Assembly (NCBI GenBank): GCA_013396995.1
Contig: VWZP01010561.1
Span: forward strand, 1 to 64,000
Source of the DNA: Dicaeum eximium
Taxonomy: Eukaryota; Chordata; Aves; Passeriformes; Dicaeidae
Length of the DNA stretch: 64,000 bases
Reading direction: 5' to 3'
The notes beneath the pieces are model-generated. The model saw only the letters and a list, made by a program, of their open reading frames with translations, was not told the DNA's origin and did no database searches. A program made the translations under genes and the position numbers. Shown here in pieces: positions 27,201 to 41,482 of the stretch (position 1 is the stretch's first letter; every line of letters starts with the position of its first letter).

Positions 27201-28713
27201 TGGGAAGGTCATCTCCTCCTTCTATCCCAGTGCTTTTCTTTACTTACATTTCATCTTGGCTGCACTCCTCACTACAGTGAGATTAAATATTAAGCACAAC
27301 ACAAACCTGTATGATGCCTGTGACTTTACTGCTTGAATGACTTGAAAATAAAATAGTTTTTCTTTTCTTAAAGCAACAGGGTTTTTAATTTGTAATTTGT
27401 TACTCCAATACCTCTAGGCAGATTCACATAGAAGTGCAAGGAACATATTTGAATTTTAACCACAACACTTTCACTTTTGTCCATCACTACAAGATATGAA
27501 GAGCAATGTCTCCTAACTAATTACAGCTGGTGTTCACACCCAAGCAACTCAGAAATGATACTTCACTGTCAATGCTATTTTATTTCAGGGCAAAAAAAGA
27601 AGGTAATATAGGTGAACATTGGCAGAAGCAGAGAAAAAAAAGAAGTTGTTTTCCTTTTTCTATCCTGTGTCATTAGGCAAAAACGTTTTTTTAACAGTAT
27701 GTCATTTGAGTAGCAGCTGTCTCCTAATGAAAAATGCTCAAAACCATGGAAAAGTCATGCAAGATGTCAGATACATGGATGGGCCAATGCATTTAGTATT
27801 TTTATGTGTTTCAAATAACTATAAGTCACCTGAAGACAAATTTTAGGAACAACTAAAAAATCTAAAAATATAATTCCTAAGGTGGAATTCTTCTCACTGC
27901 ACTGCACATCACAGAGTGCTCCTCCCAGTGAGGAGGACATTCCAGGGTGCACTTCTATACAATCACAGAATCCCTACACTAGGAGCAAAATTTCTAATAC
28001 AGCATCTTACCAATAACAGCAAAAAAGGTCAAGGCAAGATAAAGAATAGGATAATAGGCCCCCTTATAAAGCAGCCCAGAATCAACTTTCCTTTTATTTC
28101 AGTGAAGAAACCAAGTACAGAAAAAAATTTTAAACCAAGCATGAAAAATTCCACATGACTTTTTAATGCATTCTGCAGGACAGAGAGCTCCACAACAGAA
28201 ATGATAAAATGATAAAATACATATGTTAGCACATATAACCTTTCCTTGAATGAAGGCAGCTGAGTGGAAACTAACAATGCAATCAACAGCATCAAAAGCA
28301 TTTCCAATATGCTTCCCAACATATTTTTGTCTCTTTTCCTGGCAGACTTACCACTGATTTTGCCATCAGAAACAAACAGAAGATGAAGGGTATCCATCGC
28401 AAACATACCCACAAGAGAAAACAATGCCTTTCTCTCCTCCACTCTATCAGCTCTGTGAAGTAGAATAGTCCTTTTTTAAATTGCATATACCAGTGATAGA
28501 AAAGCAGTCACTTGGCAAGCAGATTACTTCTTGACTGCTAAAGCAAACACCTCAGGAATGTTTTGGGGTTTTTTTTAATTTATAACCCCAAAAGTTAAGG
28601 CTTTCCTATTCTAGAGTTATTCTAACTTTTGGAGCAGGACAAGCAACAGACCAAAGCAACATAACATTATAATAATGTTTACAATGTTTTAAATCATTAA
28701 TCTGTTTTTGAAA

Positions 28714-28734
28714 TCCCATATTTTTCATATGGGA
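28714..28734. repeat. Short perfect hairpin
   Basis: TCCCATAT and ATATGGGA form an 8-bp perfect stem around a 5-base loop (TTTTC). It is A+T-rich and has no visible gene context, so a chance palindrome is possible. Confidence 0.7.
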
Positions 28735-31700
28735 AAAGTTGGATCATCAGCTTTCATCCACTGCAGAGCACATGTTTTTTATTTCCTGTAGAGTTTCCTA
28801 TAAACTGCGAAGTTTCAAGGCACTAAATCTTAGGTGCACTTTGTTTAGATACTGAATTTTACTACAAGTAATTCTTACAGGGTTTTTATATGTGTATTAA
28901 AATATCTTCCTTTCTTAACTATATACAGCAATGAAATAACTAAAGAGTAGATTTACAGAGGCAGAAAATGAAAACTACTTACAATAAAAATGTAAAACCC
29001 TCTGAACTGTTAGTAAATAAACTTTTCTGTAGAACATTTTTGGTGTACTCTATATCAAACTCAATGGTGAGTGTATAACATAAAATTTTACTGATATCAT
29101 CTTAATATTACTACTTAGGACTCACAAGCAACAACCATTGCCATACAAAGTACTGTACAGAAGTGATGGTAACACTTTCAGACTTTATGACATAAGCCAT
29201 CACCATTCTGCTGAGTAAAATCTTGATTACATATGTCATGCTGGAGGCACTTGTTCACAGGTCACACAGGGCCTCAAATCTCCCTGAATTTCCATTTGAT
29301 AATCAACCATTCCCTTTTTGCCCTGCCAAGTCTGTCTTGGCATCATCTTAGGCTCTGCTTGTTTTTCGCTCTTTCCATTAAAATTATAAACTCTCTAAGC
29401 TCTGCTCAGTATGTCAATGCACAAGGCTTCCAGGGGCTGCCAGTACAGGGTGAAAATGAAGATCATTTAATACTCAAGAAAAATGGAGCTATGAGCAATA
29501 CAATTTCTAAACCTTCTGAAACCTCAAAGAAGTTAAGACTCATCCTAAAGTCTTGTCGTATCAATCTTTTGACTGTATTTTAATTACTGGAGTTTCAATT
29601 GGATTTATGCTTGAGTCTACTGGAATACAAGCTCCAGGAGAAAACTGAAGATGGCCAAGTGCTGTCTGATCCACCACACCTCATCATGCCCTTTTCTGGA
29701 GCTGTAGGCATGTGAACAACCCAGGAAAGAGTTAGTAAGAACTCACATCCTTATATTCCATGGTGCACAACAACTTAAACCACATGATTTGTCTGCAAAG
29801 GAAGAGTTTCATGTCAATAGCAAAAAGTGAGGGGGGAGGAACAATCCACAGATTTTAACCTAAAATAGGTATTTTTTATTATGATTTTAAATCATGAAAC
29901 CATTTCTTCTACACATTAAGATGACACCAACTTGCAAAATAACTGTCCCTGCTTGAAGCACCTAGAATAGAGTTTGAAGAAAACAGGAAAAGCTTTTTTC
30001 ACCTGTGAATACCAGTCTATGGCTACAGCAATCTAAACTGAAAAGGACTTTTAACAGATCTCCTAATGCATTGTCCCTTTCAGTGGTGGGCTTCATGGAA
30101 TCATGGACACTCCCAGATGAAACTTGCCACTTTTTGGAATGATTCTACTACTGCAGAGAGATCTTCTCTTTTGAAAGAAGAAATCATCTTCCTACAATTT
30201 TTTCCTTAAGTGATGTACAGATTCTTTTGGGTTTTTTGGTCTCTGCCTGGTGAATCCAATTACATAACGATTCAACAGTTCAAAGTTTTATGCAAAACCT
30301 TCTTTTGCCAATTCCTTAAGTAAATTTTAGTACTATAAGGACAAGAACCTGGAGGGAAAGAAAGGAAGGAGATCTGCCTTCATTTGACAAAACTGTCATA
30401 GACATCTTCTCCCGTTCTTGCATCTTCTCATTTATTTGTGTGAATGAACTGCATAGAGCAGCCACACTGATTTTAGCAGCACTACTGCTACTGAAGAGGT
30501 CTAGCCCACAAAAGACACACTGACAGGCAATGAAGCAGCACTAGTGTTGCAGAATAATAAAAATTTACATTAAAAGCTGACGAACTACTTGTTCAATAAA
30601 AATGTTCATTTCCTTTTTCATGTACTTGTTGAAAAGTGCCAGAGCAGAGTTTAGAACAGTCTTTTACCATCTGAATAGCATCTGTTAATTCAGCTCAGTC
30701 CTTCCTGCATGTCAGATTTGGCTGCACCAGTACCATCAGTATTGAACACATCTGCAGAAAATGTATCTGTTTAAAAGCATATCAGTTAATGGCTTAATAA
30801 AAGGAGTCAGCAAAGCCAAAGGCCTTCTGTTTGTAGAGGAAACAAAATAATTAGGTCCTACATAAAGCTGTAAGCCACGTGTCCAGAAATTTCTAAGAAT
30901 CACTTCCCAAATTAACTTTTCATTCCCTTCAGGGTCTCTATCATTCAAATGCATGAAGGCATAAATGTGTGTATAGGAACACACCAGTTGGCAGAGTCAT
31001 TCAGAAGTCATATCAAAAGGATAACCATGTTATTGGTTTGTGGAATAACAATTTATGTTTGTTCTGTCAAAAAAAAATCTTTAACAAAAAACTACAGTTA
31101 ATACAGTTAAAAAGAAAATTACAGACTTCAGAGGTTAGGGTAAAGGATGTGCCTCCAGACAGAAGTTGAAAGCTTAGTAACTGCAAAATCATCTTGCCTT
31201 CTCTAGCAACTAGCTCTGCACTGGCTGTTTCATTTCATTGTGAATAAAAGTATTAAATATCAAAGATGCAAAACCTTTTTTTTTCTTTTAATATTGAAGT
31301 TGAAAAGTTCAGAGTACACATTAATGCATTTTCAAACCACAGCATGTTACTATAAAGCAGACGAGAAATACTGCCAAGGTAACAAAAACATTCCATATGC
31401 ACATGTGTAACATAAACATGCAACATACCTGCTTTAGCAAACATATTTGATATTGCTTTCAAATTGATATAAAAGTTACAGGGCTTCTATAACAAATCCC
31501 AAATATCAGAGATTTTACCTCTTCAAATAATTTAATTTTAATTGCACATTATGTTCATGAAAATGAAGAAATCCGATTTTTTTATCAACACAAGTAAGTT
31601 AGCAGTTAGCTCTTAGAAGCTATTTTACTATGTGAGCTGTGAGCACTTCCATCAGCTATTACATGTTACATTAACCTTTCAGACACTGCACATTCTGAGG

Positions 31701-33674
31701 TAGATTTACAGAGCCATGTATTTACACTTTACTCCACTCTTCTTTATTTACCCCTAAGCATCTTAGGCCTAATTCATCATCAGAGTGAGGCAGTAAAACA
31801 GCGTGGAAAGCAATCATGTTGTAACAGTCATAGCAGCCAATTCCTTCAGTCATTATTGACTCCTCCAGACAGCTGGATCATCTTGAGGTTTGACTGCATG
31901 CAGTGTGTCCCAGGAAACATCTCCTGGTCTGAATTTGAGATGGCATGAAGTCTGAGTTAGCCTGTGATTTCTCCTAATGTAATTAGAAGGGATGATCCTG
32001 CAGCCTCTTTCCTGCCATCTGTCCAGGTACGCTGGGGGAGAGCACCTCAGACATAAGAGACCTGCTGGCCCAGGCATCAGAGACCCAAACAATGAAAAGG
32101 TGTCTCCTTACCTGCAAACAGCACACAACGTGGAACCTAAACAATTCTCTGAATCTGCCTGAGGCAGGCTAAGAATCTGTTCTTCCCTTCACTTAGAGCA
32201 AATTATTATTATTGGAATGGAGGAAACCCAAATCAAATTCTGTGTTGAAACCTGAATTAAAGTCTAAGCTCTGCACATACATAGACAGTCCTTATCTCAT
32301 ACAACCCACAAAAAAGGAACAACAGCAGTATAGTCCTTACAAAGTTTCTTCATATTTTTTCTTTTGTCAAAATAAGTAAGATCTAAAAAAAAAAAAATTA
32401 TATACTCAATGCTTAATCCCATCAACAAAACAGAGTTGTATAAAGAACAAAGTTTGGAATATTAATTTTCTGTGTAGTAAAATAAGCACCTGCTTACATC
32501 TGGAAATACCTAATTATTGCAATAAATCATAGCTTAAAATTACTCTAAAAAAATGGAAGATAATATAAACACCTTTTTGCCAGTTCATAGTTCATATTTT
32601 ATGCCTAACTTTTCCAGAAGAAAAATCATAATTATTTTGTAAGAATGAAACCACCTGTACCTTTCCTGCTCAAGATGATATTCATTAATTATAAAAACTA
32701 GAAGAACACAATATCCAGAAACATTCTGCTTCATTTAATAAAGATACCACCTTTGTTTAGCCTATTCACTAGTTTTTCATGTGAATTATGGTTTTGGGGA
32801 AAAGTGTTTGGTTTCTGTATTTTTAATTGAATTCAAATTTCCATCAAAATGTCCCAAATTAAAATTAATTATTAGCTGGTAAGCAGGAATGCATCAATCA
32901 TTATCTTATAAAATTAGAATGTGTAAATATTAAGAAGCCAGCTATATTTGTGTTAGACTGTATAATTGCTTAAAAGTGCAAAAAGAAAAGCTTACTTTAG
33001 CATAAAGTACAAACATTACTTACCAAGCAACTAATTTCACTTTTTTCCCAGAAGGTGAAAACCAAGCATTTTCAAGAAAACAACATATAATGTACAAAAG
33101 CTTCTCTGTTCCTTTAAAGAATTCATTTTTAATTATGATTTAAATCCATTTAGCTTGACCAATGTCCAGGTTTGCTCACACCAATCTTCAAACTCCCCCT
33201 CCCATGACCAGAATAAAGGTTGCTAAGTTTTATACTGATGGGGAGTAGGGAGCTGCTAGCTCACATGAATTATTTCAGGCTTGCATCAAAGGAAGGCCTT
33301 TGCAAGGGTCCTCCCTAACAATCTTCAAGTGATTCTCTCAGGAAAACTGATTACTCTCAAAAGATGGTACTCTGGAATAGAGTTCCCAGTCTCAATTAAC
33401 CTGGGCTGGTTTCAGCTAATGAAGTGGAAGTGAGGAAAAAAATTAACAAGATATTCTACACTACTTTTAGCATACCACCTGAGCTGCTTCAAGTTCTAAA
33501 ATGAAGATTTGATCAACATACACTAAAGTTAAAATCAGTAAAAAATATTATTTGCAGTTTCTAAATTAAGTGTCTTTACAAAAATAAGAAGCAAGGCACA
33601 TCATAAAAAGGAAACTGCACTCTAAAGGTCTTCCCTAAGTAAGTTTAGCTGAAAACAGAGATGGAAGAAAACAT

Positions 33675-34608
33675 GTCAGTCCTATTTTCAAGAAGGTCAA
33701 GAAGGAGGATCTGAGGAACCACAAGCCAGTCAGGCTTACCTCAATCCCTGAGAAGGTGTCCAAGCAACTAATCTTGGAAATAACTTCGAAAACACGTGAA
33801 GGTGATTAGGAGCCTCCAGCCTGAATTTATGAAGTAGAAATTATGCCTGATACACCTGTTAGCCTTCCATAAAGAGATTTTTGTCTTGGCAGATGAGCGA
33901 AGTGGACATATGTTGGTCCTGACTTTAGTAAGGCTTTTGACAGTGTCTCCCAGGACATATTCATAAAGGAAGTGACAAAGTACAGACCAGGTAAGTGGGC
34001 AGTGAGTGGTGGACAGTGAGGTGGACGGGACACGGGCTGAACTGCCAGCCTTGGGAGATTGTTATCAGCTGCAAACAGTCCATCTAGAGGCAGGTCACCA
34101 GCAGTGTGCCCCAGTGGTCCTATGGGGTCCAACACTATTTTAACATCTCCACTCATGACCAAGTAGAAAATTACAGATGATACAAAACTGGGAAGCGTTG
34201 TTGATAAGCCAGATGAATGTGGTGCCATTCAGAGGGACCACCACAGACTGAAAAATGGGCCAACAGGGACATCAGCAAGTTCAACAAAGAGAAGAGCAAA
34301 ATCCTGCTCCAGGAGGATTAACTCAAGCACTGGAATATGCTGGGGTCTGGCTAGCCGGGCAGCAGTTTTGCAGGAGAAGAGCTGATGGTCCAGATCCACA
34401 AGCTGACTGTGAGCCAGCCACACAAAGAAAGGCCTAGAGCATCCTGAGCTGCATTAGGAAGATCACTGCCAGCAGGCCAAGGGAGCTGATCCTTCCCCTC
34501 TGTTCAGTACCAGTAAGGCCACACCTGGATTGCTGTGTCCAGATTTGGGCTTTCCAGTGAAGGGCCCAGGGAAGGGCCACAGAGATGATAAAGGGATCGT
34601 AGCATCCC
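33675..34608 (+). mobile_element. CR1 non-LTR retrotransposon fragment, RT domain to near the ORF2 end
   Basis: Plus-sense CR1 ORF2 sequence of about 930 bp. The decayed reading includes counterparts of the NYRPVSLTS and PGKV reverse-transcriptase stretch (about 33710-33760), SKAF and VSQD near 33925-33955, TDDTKLG near 34175-34195, AIQRD near 34225, KFNK-like near 34275, and the SREVILPL and VRPHL region near 34480-34530. Many stops and indels break the frame. Unlike typical CR1 copies, it lacks the 3' end: homology stops at ATGATAAAGGGATCGTAGCATCCC without the ATTCTATG-type tail. It is antisense to FARS2. Confidence 0.93.
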
Positions 34609-34760
34609 AAAAACACTGGAATAATAATGCAATAATCAGGTTTCCATCTCTTTTGTTTTGTTTGCCACTATTTCCTCTAAAACATGGTTAACATTAAGCC
34701 TGAGCAACAATACCATCTTTAACTTACTCCACAAAAAGCAAAGCAAACAACATGTCCCCA

Positions 34761-35144
34761 CCACAAAAAAAAAAAAAAAAATAAAGAGATAATCCCATAT
34801 ACTTTGTGTCCAGCAGAATGTTTCAAAATACCTTGGTATTTTCAAGAGGAAGGATGACTACTCAACTTCTTTCAGTATTTTTAAAAATAATCAGGATTTC
34901 AGTTTTCAAAAAGAAAAGAAAAAAACCCCACCCAAACAAACAGTAATATGCNCCACAAAAAAAAAAAAAAAAAATAAAGAGAAAATGCCATATACTTTGT
35001 GTCCAGCAGAATGTTTCAAAATACCTTGGTATTTTCAAGAGGAAGGATGACTACTCAACTTCTTTCAGTATTTTTAAAAATAATCAGGATTTCAGTTTTC
35101 AAAAAGAAAAGAAAAAAACCCCACCCAAACAAACAGTAATATGC
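34761..35144 (+). repeat. Near-identical direct duplication flanking an N (probable assembly artefact)
   Basis: Copy 1 spans 34761-34951 (191 bp) and copy 2 spans 34953-35144 (192 bp), separated only by the single N at 34952. Both start CCAC plus poly(A) (A17 versus A18) and end AACAGTAATATGC. By eye they differ only at two bases just after the poly(A) run (AGAGATAATCCCA versus AGAGAAAATGCCA) plus the extra A. This is what two overlapping contig ends joined without merging would look like, with the poly(A) tract as the likely reason assembly broke. Confidence 0.93.
34952..34952. other. Assembly gap (single N)
   Basis: The only ambiguous base in the window. It sits exactly at the junction of the 191/192-bp direct repeat. 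Confidence 0.97.
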
Positions 35145-38039
35145 TGACTTCCATTCTTACATACGACAAGCCAAAAATACTCTTTAAATGGCAATCTATT
35201 TTTTCTAGCAGGTATGTGGGGGTGATGGGTTGTTTTTTCCAAACAGAGCAGCTGCAACTACTTGCAAATCAAAGAAATCCTAGTGCTCAGTGGTGTAAGG
35301 ACTGCATTTTTTCCATTTTACCGGAGAGCTCAAGTAGTGGCTCTTAGCTGTGCTAAGAAAAGCAAACTGCAGAGCTCTGGAGCAGTGTCCTGCTGCTGAG
35401 AAACACAGGCATGCAACCCAGAGAAAAAACAAGTCAAAACTTACATAATCCCCACCAGAAATGAGTTCCCTAGAAATATTCTGTTGTATGCTCATAACTC
35501 CTTATGAAATAAAGGCTACAGTATCCATGCAGTGTTTTAATCAAAGGGTAACAGGCCAGTTTCTTCATGACTGTATTTGATTTTATCATCTAAGTGTTTA
35601 AATCTACACTGGCTCAAACACCACCTACAATTATGTTAACACTTTGTCAAAAATAACTTCATATATATTTAAAAGAAAAAAAACCAAACCCAAACCCACA
35701 CCAGATATCTATTCTAAGTCATGGAGTCAGGAGAAATTCAACATGCTGGAATCCCCCATCACCATCTAGAGGGTGTTATCAGACAGCGCAGGGAGCTGCC
35801 AATAGGAACGGACAGAGACAACACCATTTGAAAACCAGAGAAAGTCTTCACTTCCTCCTTTCAGAATTCATAGAATAATATAAAACAATTTCTGGTTTAT
35901 CTTCTTTCTAACCCACTCCATCTCACTTATATATTTATTATACATCTTCAATGCCCTATTGAACTCTGTTTGTTTTTCATATTCTTCTCCCCTAGAGCAT
36001 TTTGCCGATATTAAAAAAATAAAAATAGCATCAATGACACACTGTTCTCATGCCTCGTGTCATTATTTCTTTTCAACTTTTTAATCCAATTAAATTATGC
36101 TTTATATTCTATTTTCTTCTCTCCCAGTACAAGAAACTCATACACAGGCACAGGAATGTGTGAGTACACTCTTGTACATAACCACATCCTTCTACTGTTT
36201 ATAAACATCTTATAATCTCTGGCCATAGCCTTTCATCATTTATTTACAATAAATATTTTTCAATCCTCTAATTTTCCTCTAGTCCCTAGTTCCCCACCTA
36301 AGTTGCTGTGTGACTTGACATCAACCCAGCAAAGCATTTATACTGCTCAATATCTTTGTAATAGTTTATATGTCTCCTTAATGGCTTTAGCAGATTGGAG
36401 CAAAACACTCAGTGTCCTGAAAAACCAAAGTTTTCCTTCTATCAACTGATGAGAAGATTTTTTTTTTTTAATTTGTGGCGTTGCCTCTGAATCACTTCCT
36501 GGAGAAGCTTCCAGAACAAAACCACAGGGCTGTTCTTGCCTTGTCATCCTATAGCACCCAAATTTTTAATCCTTCTGGGGTTTTGCCTCAGATTAACCTG
36601 TTACGCATACCCCATGCACAGTCAACCAGAATAAATGTTATTTTGGTACATCTGTTTTCCAGTGTCATGATATTTATTCATTTATATCCTTCATGCAGGC
36701 CCTGGTTAAGTATTGTTCTTTCCTTTATTTTGGAGTCCATCAAAACCTCACAGGTAACTAGTAATTTCATTCCCAAAGCAGTGAGAAAAGAGAATTATTT
36801 TCCTGCTTAAATACTACCCATGTCTAATGAACAGGTTACCATTTCTGCGCCTCTCACAAAGCAGAAACAATAGCTGTAATGCTTTAGTCCTTCAGGTTAA
36901 TTGAAAATCTTAAAAGCCTTCATCTACCCACCATAAAGTTTAATAGAAATTTCTCCCATCATAATGCACATGTATAAGTGGCTATGCATGTAACCCCTAA
37001 ACTCATACTGATTACTTCAAAGAGCCTGTAAAGTTCTAGAAGGAACAAACAGTGATAATGCACTATCGTAAATTGGAATAATTGTAGAGATTAAAAAAGA
37101 CAGGAGAGAGAGAAACTCAGCAGAATTTTTGTTCTTGATTTGTTTTTTCACACTTGGGGAAGGAAGGTTATTTGTTTGGATATTTGGAGGAGAAAAAAAA
37201 TCACATTTTCTTCATCTGAGGTATTTTTTCTGGTTACTCCTAAAACCCCAAAAATTGTTAGAAAACAGACATGTAAAACTAAGTTTGTCTCTTCCTGTTA
37301 AGACTATTTTAGTGAGGCACACAGGAAAACTGCTCATCTCTAAAGGCCCTCCTCCCAGTTCTGAAAACAAAGTCAAAAAATAAAGCATAGCTCTACATCC
37401 ATGCCTCTTCTTTAATTATCACATTTTTATAAAGCATCTCATATCACTGGGCATTGTATTTAACACCTCCAAATCCTGAAACGGGAGATGAGAGCAGAAA
37501 CCAAGCTTTCATTTTATAAACATACTTTCCTTATGGAATAAGCTTAGAAATGTAAATTTGTAATTTTTCAAGCGTAGAATAACAATGGTGGCTAGCAAAT
37601 ACAGCCACCAACAAAAACACTTTGTTTATAAACACACAGAAAAATAAATCATGTTTTGAAACTGTTCAGTGTATCATTTTATTGGCTTACCACACAGGAA
37701 TAAAAGAGCAAGCTCTGACAATAGGAAACACAATTAAATTGTTTGTTTCTTGCAAATTAAGCATATATGGTTTGTAATCTTGGTTTGAATATATGAGAAC
37801 ACTCTGATCTCTTTCAACATCTGTGAAGAAAGAAGGCAAGAAAAATCCAAAGCACATCTACAGTGGAAAGAGACACCTCTGGAAAAGAAAATCACTTGTT
37901 TGGGAAAAGTTGGGGTAGAAAACAGGGTTGAAATATAAATTTTCCCCTCTCTATCAACAGGCCTTGATTTTGGATAGATATTATCCAGAAGCTGGTAACA
38001 CATCTGCTGCAGCTTGTAATCATTCATATCTCTGCTATT

Positions 38040-38110
38040 TACATATGTGTATACATGTGCATACATACACACAAATTTTATTTATATATATATATATAAA
38101 AAATATATAT
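38040..38110 (+). repeat. Alternating purine-pyrimidine (TA/CA) tract
   Basis: A run of ACATATGTGTATACATGTGC-type sequence passes into TATATATATATATA (38083-38097) and a second ATATATATA block (38103-38110), ending ACAC. It is simple-sequence DNA that is easily unwound. Confidence 0.85.
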
Positions 38111-40492
38111 ACACGCATTTGGTTACAAGCTGCTGCTCATTTATGCCTTTCTCTAGCTAACTGAGGAACACTACTCTCCAATCTCTCTTTTTCTGTAAAA
38201 TTACCTGGAAGCACATGTGGCATGATTTCCATTAACTGAAGTATTTACACAGAGACTGAACACATCTCTACAAGTTATGCCCTGCCCTCGACAGAGGTTA
38301 CTGGAAAGAATAGATTAAATCCCTCTGATCATCCCACTCATTCTGTCAATCTAGATAATATAAAGCTCCCTCCTACTTTCACATCAGTAACAGTTGAACT
38401 TTATTATTTCATATTAAAAATAAAAAGGAGGAGAAAAACATGTATTTTAAGGACCTGCAGAACTGAAGGTTTACATGCCTTTTCCCTCTGCTTACCTCAT
38501 CTCTACATGACCTTCTTTAAGGTGAATTCCCAAGCAGGGTGAAGTTCTAAAATATTTAGTAGTAGTTTATTTACATATTTGTTTATTTATTTAATGTTTT
38601 CATCTTTCCTTTTCAAAAGGACATGGTCTGATGCAAAGATTTCCCATGCTAGCTTGCCATCCCCCCTCCACCACTCCCCAGTGAAGAATGAGTTCTTCAT
38701 TAGATGATGGTATCTGAGTTCTTTGTGAGACAGAGCACTGACCTATGGGTCAGAAGCTTCATGTAGCTGCACTGCTCTAACTGACAGTAGGATGCTTTAA
38801 AAAGCACAAAGTAGAAGATCTGCAGTAAAGAACACTTTATACATAAATAAACATATGCAACATCACTGAGGGAAATCTACAACTGACAATCTCTCTCTTT
38901 CAAATTTTCCTCAGTTTGATGGGCTCCTCTGCCTCAAACAAGGCACAGGAGCAAGTTTCATCACAAAACTTATTAAAAATGTGCACTCACAAAGCATTTG
39001 GGTCAATACCTCCACTTTGACTATATTGTTTTATTACTCTCTTAAAACATTTTATTTCTACATTTTTAAATAAATGAATGTAGGAATGCCTCAGTGTAAT
39101 TAGCTACATATGTCAGCTTGATTCAGGGAAATAATTCATTCTATACACCTTGCTTTAGGTAATGGCCCATTTGTATTGTGGTTTAAAGTGGAAGGAATAG
39201 ACTTGTTAGCAATGATTACTTTGGGGTTTTCTTTTGGGGATCACTTTTGATTTTCTTCCAAAAGATGGCCTTTTTATACCCACTAGGCAGGTTTCTCTGA
39301 AACTGGATTAGAGAATGAATTGTGAGAAATTAAGTGGGAAGAAGACACAAGGTCCTCACTTGTCACATTCATTTAGAGGTTTTTTGTGTTAAAACCAAAT
39401 TGTTCATCACCAAGACATTCTGGGACTCGGTTCAGAGGTTACGGGAGAGCCACGGAAAGTGGCTCCAAACCTTTCCATACCATACTTCAAAATTGTGGTG
39501 GGTGACTTAGACTGAAATAAAAACAATATGGACTCCAGTGATGAAAACATATGTAAGTTCTCCCTCAAGCAGATCTGGCTGACACATGTGGAATACTCTG
39601 TTCACTGGTCCGGATCATCAGTGCTAAAATCCACACACCTGGGATGATTCCATTCTGTTCAGAAATTCTTCCTGAAAACGTAATTCTTTTTGACTGACAT
39701 TTAAAGTGGGGAGGGGAATCATTGAGGTCAAACTAAATTCAACTATATTGACATGGTTCTCCATCCCAAATGACAAACTACTGCTATCATCACTTCAGTC
39801 TGTTTACTGTAGTTTAAAGCTCAATATTACAGAAAAGCAAAGTAATCAACCAGAATAACCATGTAGAGAAAAAGCTCAGTTACCAACAGTTCAAAGCCAT
39901 GGATAAAATATGCAATTCCCCAGAGGCAAACGGGGATGCAGAAAAGTTGCAAAAATCCAGCAATACTCTGTAAAAATTAATATTATGTAAATATTATATA
40001 TTTCACTCCTAATTATCCAGTAGCTTTATCCCTGTGGATTACATCTGTTCTCAGGGACCTCAAATCATTGCTGATTGAACAGATTACTATAATCTATTGC
40101 TGGAATAAATCCCAGAATAAATATTACACTACCACTCAGAAAAAATAAACTATAAAACTTCACACCACCATCACCAACAAAGAAACTAATATTAAAACTT
40201 AGCTCTTTAGCTCCTCAAATCGATCATCTGTTCATTTATCTCTGTTCTTTCTATATGAGTGACAATGGCCATTTTTTAACACAGGAGACCAGGAATGGAT
40301 ATAAGGATAGGTAATGAAAAAAGAATGTAGTAATCATAATGAGGATAATGGGGTGTTCAAGCATTTCCTTAATTAAATGGCTGGTGGCAAGAGAACCTCT
40401 TTCAACAGCTACATAGAACAAACTACATTACAACTAATAGGAGGAGGAGAAAGATTAGGAGCAAGTCAAGAGAAAGATTTGGTAGTAATCAG

Positions 40493-40549
40493 TATTCAGT
40501 ATAAAATTCAATATTCGATATAAAATTCAATATTCAATATAAAATTCAG
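40493..40549 (+). repeat. 19-bp tandem repeat, three copies
   Basis: Three adjacent units (40493-40511, 40512-40530, 40531-40549) follow the pattern TATTC, two variable bases, TATAAAATTCA, A/G. They differ only at the two variable positions and the last base. Confidence 0.92.
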
Positions 40550-41414
40550 CTGAGAGCAAGAGCTGCAAAAGGATGTGCTTGCAGTACAATGCCCGGAGAG
40601 GAAAAGAGGAGGGCATCCCAGATGTCTACAAGGAAAAACATTTCTATTGTTTTCTAGTAAAAATATTCAAGAAAGCCAAATTGGAACTGAAACTCAAATC
40701 TATATACTATATAACATAGTATATATACTACTATATCAGTGCAATTTGACTTTAAGAGCAGCATAATACAATAATCTTAATAACTAGCAAAGAACAAATA
40801 AGTAATTCTGAGTTCAAGATGATCAGATTTCTCAGTTTTTCCTGTTTCTGTGGCCACACACTATATGTGCTTAAACATTTAAGGTTTAGGTGTACGTTCA
40901 TCTGTGTTCACCTTTCTTCCAGTATTGCCTGGATCAGTTTTAATATCATATTAGACAACAAAGTTCATGACCACAACTAGAAACCTGGTAACAAGTCCAA
41001 AAGCACAGTACTGGCTCTTCAAAGGGATGGGAAAGCCCAGCTCTCTTGGAAGCAAGGATGAGGTTGCAAGGAAGATGGAAAGAAGAGTAGGAAAGCACAG
41101 GGAAGCAGAACTGTGAAACTGTGACCTGGCCCTTCAGCCACAGATGTTTCATGTGGTATCAAGTACAGGCTTTTGTTCATCCATTCTCAAATCCAGCCAG
41201 ATGATACATTTTAAATGCATGCTGATGATAGGTGTGGGTTAGAACCAAACAGTTCGGTACAAACACAGTCTAGACAATCTCCCATACTCACAATAAAAGG
41301 TTTTTTATTTCAGAAGCACATTGTCTATCTTGCCTCTTCAGAAAGGAAATAAATTCTTGACTTAACTTTTTTAAATGTAGTTTTATGCAGATAAAGTTTT
41401 TGTTTTAATAACTT

Positions 41415-41482
41415 TGAATCATGGGGTCTGCTGAGTTGGAAGGGACCCAGGAGGGCCATTGAGTCCAACTCCTGTGTGCCAG
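41415..41482 (-). mobile_element. CR1 3'-end fragment
   Basis: GAATCATGGGGTCTGCTGAG, then TTGGAAGGGACCCAGGAGG and GAGTCCAACTCCTG, is the reverse complement of a CR1 3' terminus (a TCCAA-type stretch, TCCCTTCCAAC, then ATTC-type tail). About 68 bp; the rest of the element is absent. Confidence 0.8.

Noticed and set aside
27960..27975. ATCACAGAATCC, resembling the start of a reverse CR1 tail
   Set aside because: The following bases do not continue into the GGTTGGAAGGGACC-type CR1 block.
33827..34228. 133-codon minus-strand frame
   Set aside because: It is antisense to the plus-sense CR1 ORF2 remnant and has no independent support.
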